In this document: piece after piece, positions 60,589 to 64,000 of the stretch
Layout of the letters: every line of letters starts with the position of its first letter
Numbering within the stretch: the stretch's first letter is position 1
Assembly: GCF_028464145.1 (NCBI RefSeq)
Contig: NZ_JAQPCG010000006.1
Location: forward strand, 310,001-374,000
Length of the DNA stretch: 64,000 nt
Direction: 5' to 3'
Source: Maribacter sp. PR1
GTDB lineage: Bacteria; Bacteroidota; Bacteroidia; Flavobacteriales; Flavobacteriaceae
The notes under the pieces: model-generated
The model's database searches: none
What the model was told of the DNA's origin: nothing
Seen by the model: only the letters and a program-made list of their open reading frames with translations
Made by a program: the position numbers and the translations under genes

Positions 60589-61113
60589 ATGAAAAGTACC
60601 GTTTTGAATAGTTTATTGCTCTTGTTTTCTATGCTTTTTATTAATTGCAATTTCAATGACAAGAAGTCTGACGAACCACTATCCAAAATAGATTGGAGCA
60701 ATAAGGAGACACAACTTACCGAAAAGGACTCTCTTACGATGGGAACGTCATATCTATCCGTTTATTCACAAATTTATAGTTACACAGAACATACTTCCAT
60801 TGATTTGACGGCGACCGTTAGCATTAGAAACACAAATGCTAATGCCAAAACCTATTTATTGAAAGCTGATTATTTCGACACTCATGGAAACAAAATTCAT
60901 TCTTATGTAAACAGACCTATTGCCCTTTCGGAGTTGGAAACGCTTGAAATAGTAATTGCCGAATTTGATAAAAAGGGTGGAACGGGGGCGAACTTTATTT
61001 TTGAATGGGCGGTAGCGCCAGAAAGCACAAAACCAATATTTGAGGCGGTAATGATTTCTACCTATGGTCAACAAGGCCTCTCTTTTACCACGCAAGGTCA
61101 TCAAATAAAATAA
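60589..61113 (+). CDS. DUF3124 lipoprotein
   Basis: 174 residues; lipoprotein signal LLLFSMLFINCNFN (Cys about 21). The mature beta-sandwich-like part carries SVYSQIYSYTEHTSIDLTA, RNTNANAKTYLLKADYF and the C-terminal FEAVMISTYGQQGLSF, matching the DUF3124 family. Function unknown. One base separates its stop from a TTG start of a small cytochrome-like gene, indicating translational coupling. Confidence 0.82.
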   Translation: MKSTVLNSLLLLFSMLFINCNFNDKKSDEPLSKIDWSNKETQLTEKDSLTMGTSYLSVYSQIYSYTEHTSIDLTATVSIRNTNANAKTYLLKADYFDTHGNKIHSYVNRPIALSELETLEIVIAEFDKKGGTGANFIFEWAVAPESTKPIFEAVMISTYGQQGLSFTTQGHQIK

Positions 61114-61114
61114 G

Positions 61115-61480
61115 TTGAGGGAAATAGTCGCTTCTATTTTATTTGTTATCACCGTGTTAAATCCCGGAAGAACAGTCCTATTTGGTTTGGAAATAAGTCC
61201 GTATAAAAATAAAAGCAGCCTATATTCTCCAAATATATCTACTGATCAAAATTCGTATAAAAAAGAAGCGTTCCAGGTTTTAGTACAAAAATGCAATGTT
61301 TGTCATTTAACCAAGAAAAGAGTTGAAAATTTTACCTTGGAAAATATGGATAGTCTTGCAACGGATATTAACAAACAAGTATTCATTAAAAAGAAAATGC
61401 CAAAAGGGAAAAAGATTACACTTACAAAGTCAGAAAAAGAATCTTTAACCTTGTGGCTTAATCAAGTCCTTATCAAATAA
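61115..61480 (+). CDS. Small c-type cytochrome-like protein
   Basis: 121 residues from TTG 61115; no ATG precedes the heme motif. A hydrophobic leader (EIVASILFVITVLNPGRTVLF) is followed by a core with VLVQKCNVCHLTKKRVENF, a CxxCH heme-attachment site, and KKKMPKGKKITLTKSEKESL with a candidate Met ligand. The layout suits a mini mono-heme cytochrome. It may accept electrons in the envelope; the partner is unknown, though the coupled DUF3124 lipoprotein is the first suspect. Confidence 0.7.
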   Translation: MREIVASILFVITVLNPGRTVLFGLEISPYKNKSSLYSPNISTDQNSYKKEAFQVLVQKCNVCHLTKKRVENFTLENMDSLATDINKQVFIKKKMPKGKKITLTKSEKESLTLWLNQVLIK

Positions 61481-61481
61481 A

Positions 61482-61504
61482 AAGGAGACTATAAAAGCCT
61501 CCTT
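61482..61504 (-). terminator. Weak terminator of rny
   Basis: On the minus strand AAGGAG and CTCCTT form a 6-bp stem with an 11-base loop, followed by about five T. It is between the convergent cytochrome gene and rny. Confidence 0.4.
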
Positions 61505-61534
61505 CCTACTCTTCTATCTAAGCGATGTGTAATA

Positions 61535-63103
61535 TTATTTCGCAACGTTTACAGCTCTTGTTTCCCGTATAACCGTAACCTTTACCTGTCCTGGATAGGT
61601 CATATCCGTTTGTATTTTTTGTGAAATTTCAAAGGAAAGCTGTGCCGCTTTATCATCGTTCACTTTTTCACTCTCCACAATAACCCTTAGCTCCCTACCT
61701 GCTTGGATTGCATATGCCTTTTGAACTCCACCGAATCCGAATGCTATTTCTTCTAAATCCTTTAAGCGTTGAATATAGGAGTCCAACACTTGTCTCCTTG
61801 CTCCTGGACGAGCACCACTAATGGCATCACAAACCTGCACAATTGGTGATATTAAGGTCTTCATTTCTATTTCATCATGGTGTGCACCGATAGCATTACA
61901 TACCTCCGGTTTCTCTCCGTATTTCTCAGCCCACTGCATACCTAAAATTGCATGGGGTGTTTCTACCTCAGCCTCCGTATTTGGAACTTTACCAATGTCG
62001 TGCAAAAGACCGGCCCTTTTGGCTATTTTTGGATTCAATCCTAATTCTGATGCCATTACTCCACAAAGTTTAGCTACTTCACGGGAGTGCTGCAATAGGT
62101 TTTGTCCATAGGAAGAACGATATTTCATTCTACCAACGGCTTTAATTAATTCTGGATGAAGGCCATGGATACCTAAATCGATTACCGTCCTTTTTCCAAT
62201 CTCTACAATTTCTGCCTCAATTTGTTTTTCGGTTTTCTTAACAATTTCCTCAATTCTAGCAGGATGTATTCTACCATCTGTGACCAATTTATGCAAAGAC
62301 AATCTCGCTACCTCCCTTCTAACGGAGTCGAAGCAAGACAAGATAATGGCCTCAGGCGTATCATCAACAATAATTTCCACTCCGGTAGCAGATTCCAAGG
62401 CTCTAATGTTTCTTCCTTCCCTACCTATGATTCGTCCTTTGACGTCATCGGACTCAATATTAAAAACCGAAACACAGTTTTCAACGGCCTCCTCGGTACC
62501 AATTCTTTGAATGGTATTGATTACTATTTTCCTAGCTTCCTGTTGCGCCGTAAGCTTTGCTTCTTCAAGAGTAGTTTGTATGTAGCCCATTGCATCAGTC
62601 TTGGCCGTATCCCTAAGACTTTCTATCAATTGACTTTTGGCTTCCTCCGCGGATAGGCCAGAAATAACTTCTAACTGTTGTACTTGACTATTATGAAGCT
62701 TATCAACCTCTGATTGTTTCTTTTCAAAAAACTCTCTTTTATGCTCAACCTCTTTAATCTTGCCCTCAAGTTGGGAATTTAGCTGTTTATTTTTGGCAAG
62801 CTCACTGCTAACTTGAGACTCTTTATCCCTTGTTCTTTTTTCTGCCTCCCCAATCTTTTTATCCTTTCCTATGATTACCTTCTCGTGTTCTGCCTTTAAT
62901 TCTAGGAATTTTTCTTTTGCCTGTAGTATTTTATCTTTCTTTATACTCTCACCCTCCACTTTGGCCTCTTTCAAAATTTGTGCGGCATCTTTTTTTGCAT
63001 TTGCAATTGTTTTGGAGGCCTTACCCTTTTCCATAAACTTGGCGATGGCAAATCCGATGGCCAAACCAACGATACCAGCTATTATAATCATTGTACTATC
63101 CAT
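61535..63103 (-). CDS. rny: Ribonuclease Y
   Basis: Membrane-anchored endoribonuclease that starts mRNA decay. From ATG 63103 (522 residues): N-terminal membrane helix ([19 protein letters not shown]), long coiled coil (about 25-200), KH domain [19 protein letters not shown] and HD domain with [11 protein letters not shown] and ETPHAILG. The upstream in-frame TTG frame to 63187 would run through the structured RNA described below and is rejected. Bacteroidota often rely on RNase Y in the absence of typical RNase E. Confidence 0.95.
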   Translation of the reverse strand: MDSTMIIIAGIVGLAIGFAIAKFMEKGKASKTIANAKKDAAQILKEAKVEGESIKKDKILQAKEKFLELKAEHEKVIIGKDKKIGEAEKRTRDKESQVSSELAKNKQLNSQLEGKIKEVEHKREFFEKKQSEVDKLHNSQVQQLEVISGLSAEEAKSQLIESLRDTAKTDAMGYIQTTLEEAKLTAQQEARKIVINTIQRIGTEEAVENCVSVFNIESDDVKGRIIGREGRNIRALESATGVEIIVDDTPEAIILSCFDSVRREVARLSLHKLVTDGRIHPARIEEIVKKTEKQIEAEIVEIGKRTVIDLGIHGLHPELIKAVGRMKYRSSYGQNLLQHSREVAKLCGVMASELGLNPKIAKRAGLLHDIGKVPNTEAEVETPHAILGMQWAEKYGEKPEVCNAIGAHHDEIEMKTLISPIVQVCDAISGARPGARRQVLDSYIQRLKDLEEIAFGFGGVQKAYAIQAGRELRVIVESEKVNDDKAAQLSFEISQKIQTDMTYPGQVKVTVIRETRAVNVAK

Positions 63104-63115
63104 AGTTTCATATTT

Positions 63116-63288
63116 AAAAAAAAGCCCACATTGGAGAAGTTTTGTACAAACTCCTATAAACAGGTTTAGGGCTAACAGACTGATCAAGGATCCTTATACT
63201 AGTAAGGCTTGCTTTTACAACCTAAACTCACCCTTTTTAAACTAATTAGTGTTGAGTTCGTCAAAAGATAATACCAATGTGGGCAGTA
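63116..63288 (-). ncRNA. ssrS: Structured RNA between zapA and rny, probable 6S RNA
   Basis: Minus-strand transcript of about 170 nt. The arms GCCCACATTGG (63284-63274) and CCAATGTGGGC (63134-63124) pair perfectly and are followed by eight T (63123-63116), so the closing stem also ends the RNA. Inside, TTTTG pairs CAAAA and ACGAACTC pairs GAGTTTGT (one G-U), then comes a large central bubble of about 26 and 9 nt, then GTTTAGG pairs CCTAAAC, and a terminal hairpin has CAAG-CCTTA against TAAGG-ATC-CTTG. Long rod, central bubble and terminal stem is the 6S RNA plan, and the zapA neighbourhood is the classical one. An rny attenuator is the main alternative. Confidence 0.68.
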
Positions 63289-63313
63289 ACTTAATGTATT
63301 TATAAGAACGTTT

Positions 63314-63610
63314 TTATTTTGAAGCAAGCTGTAAATTCACCAATTCCGAAAGCGCTTTTAAACGCTCCTCGGCTTCTTTGGTTCCTTCAGTCTGTTCAAT
63401 GCCTTTCTGCTCTATTTTCGAAGCAAACTGCAAGGCGCACATAGCCAATACATCCTGTTTGTCCCTTACAGCATAATTCTGCTCAAATTTCTTGGCCAAA
63501 TGTTCTATATTTTTGGCCGCCTTTCTTAAACCCTCTTCCTGGCTTGGGTCTATAGTCAAAGGATAAACCCTATCCGCAATTGAGAGCTTTATTTTGAGCT
63601 TTTCCGACAT
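63314..63610 (-). CDS. zapA: Cell division protein ZapA
   Basis: 98 residues. Binds and bundles FtsZ. It has the ZapA start SEKLKIKLSIADRVYPLTI, a helix EEGLRKAAKNIEHLAKKFE, then the coiled-coil half with DKQDVLAMCALQFASKIEQ. It lies 11 bp after the coiled-coil gene. A structured RNA and rny follow downstream, giving the unit coiled-coil-zapA-RNA-rny. Confidence 0.92.
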   Translation of the reverse strand: MSEKLKIKLSIADRVYPLTIDPSQEEGLRKAAKNIEHLAKKFEQNYAVRDKQDVLAMCALQFASKIEQKGIEQTEGTKEAEERLKALSELVNLQLASK

Positions 63611-63621
63611 ATTAGTTTACA

Positions 63622-63912
63622 TTATTCCGAAAGTTGCGCTATACAATAATCCAACTCCCTTATCAATGTATTTATTTTAAGCTTAGCTTCAGTTTTGTTT
63701 GTATTACTGCCAAGCATTGAATTTGCTAGTTTGAGCGAATTATATTTTTCCTCCCATTCCGACACAGTTTTCTGTGCGTTTACCTGATTGGATTTAATAT
63801 GATTTAATTCATCTTCCAACGTCCTATTAGCCTTGTCTAAAACCTCCAACCTATGAAGCAACTTACTAATTTTATTCTCTAAGGAATCAACGATTTGAAT
63901 TAATTCGCTCAT
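63622..63912 (-). CDS. Small coiled-coil protein upstream of zapA
   Basis: 96 residues, almost entirely predicted coiled coil with heptads (IVDSLENKISKLLHRLEVL, LEDELNHIKSNQVNAQKT). No membrane segment. It is reminiscent of ZapB in size and fold but shows no certain homology. Being co-transcribed with zapA by its own good promoter, a role at the FtsZ ring is likely but unproven. Confidence 0.8.
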   Translation of the reverse strand: MSELIQIVDSLENKISKLLHRLEVLDKANRTLEDELNHIKSNQVNAQKTVSEWEEKYNSLKLANSMLGSNTNKTEAKLKINTLIRELDYCIAQLSE

Positions 63913-63936
63913 ACAAAAATTCGATGCGATTTACAC

Positions 63937-63966
63937 AAAGTTAACATTCGTTTGCAGACTTAGCAA
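63937..63966 (-). promoter_or_regulatory. Promoter of the coiled-coil-zapA unit
   Basis: On the minus strand TTG near 63966-63964, a 19-20-bp spacer and TAACTTTG at 63944-63937. The box ends 24 nt before the ATG at 63912. It probably also feeds zapA and the structured RNA. Confidence 0.7.
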
Positions 63967-64000
63967 TACTTTTCAAAAATATTCTTTCAAGTACTTTGCC

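Noticed and set aside
63104-63187. Extended rny start through the leader
   Set aside because: The extra residues would be encoded by the 3' half of the structured [16 protein letters not shown] at 63103 is the normal RNase Y N terminus.
1-64000. tRNA, rRNA, CRISPR, insertion sequence, prophage or integrase
   Set aside because: I read the intergenic gaps and protein set for these and found none; gene content is uniformly flavobacterial with no transfer signs.

Overview
The window looks like core chromosome of a marine-type Flavobacteriaceae (Bacteroidota). It is A+T-rich. Ribosome-binding sites of the Shine-Dalgarno type are essentially absent. Many genes are preceded by the Bacteroidota -7 element TAnnTTTG, sometimes with a TTG -33 element. 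The gene content is typical of the family: GldI, a chimeric cyclophilin-FKBP, an OstA-like protein, DUF3810, DUF5683, DUF6122 and DUF6503 proteins, and an RNase Y next to ZapA. The genus cannot be fixed from the sequence. I saw no insertion sequence, prophage, CRISPR array, tRNA or rRNA. No gene-free stretch reaches 300 bp; the longest are about 24271-24489, 31284-31483 and 63104-63313.

Layout. 1-7.5 kb: acs, a Bcr/CflA-type exporter, udk-ftsB/divIC-like, then parA-parB-DUF5683-dapB. 7.5-16.4 kb: lepB, WbqC and DUF6122 on the plus strand; on the minus strand an operon of a small membrane protein, mutL, two rhomboid proteases and an EEP-family phosphohydrolase, then ribH with a membrane-anchored TPR protein. 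16.4-24.3 kb: recF-lipoprotein-DUF721 (DciA-like), ndk, nrnA-gldI-chimeric PPIase, pepD, and a DUF3810 protein with an HEIGH motif. 24.5-31.3 kb: two exported amidohydrolase-family proteins and a penicillin-acylase-family lipoprotein. 31.5-37.3 kb: a compact minus-strand molybdenum cofactor operon (moaD-moaE-moaA-moaC-mobA-moeB/rhodanese-TauE/SafE-moeA). 37.4-44.4 kb: a DUF6503 lipoprotein, an RNA methyltransferase, a Ste24-type protease, a bifunctional Rel, a Fur-family regulator and purA. 44.5-51.1 kb: an exported sugar-oxidation-like block (DUF1080, Gfo/Idh/MocA, a 1050-residue SGNH/propeller/HEAT/cytochrome c protein, ThuA). 51.2-58.3 kb: an OstA-like protein, a class III aminotransferase, a TPR protein, two tandem DUF368 transporters and aroE. 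58.4-64 kb: a DUF349 protein, DUF3124 with a mini cytochrome c, then on the minus strand a coiled-coil protein, zapA, a structured RNA (probable 6S RNA) and rny.

How it works together: most of the window is housekeeping (chromosome segregation, repair, secretion, stringent response, cell division, lysine, shikimate, purine and riboflavin synthesis). Three modules are accessory: Moco synthesis, exported amidohydrolase/acylase hydrolysis, and the sugar-oxidation block.

The most interesting signals are non-coding. One is a 170-nt structured RNA between zapA and rny, closed by an 11-bp perfect stem followed by eight U. The other is a recurring layout in which the TAnnTTTG box ends only 4-6 nt before the start codon, predicting leaderless mRNAs for at least seven genes. 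Several TTG codons that would extend reading frames lie inside promoter elements; I moved those starts downstream.
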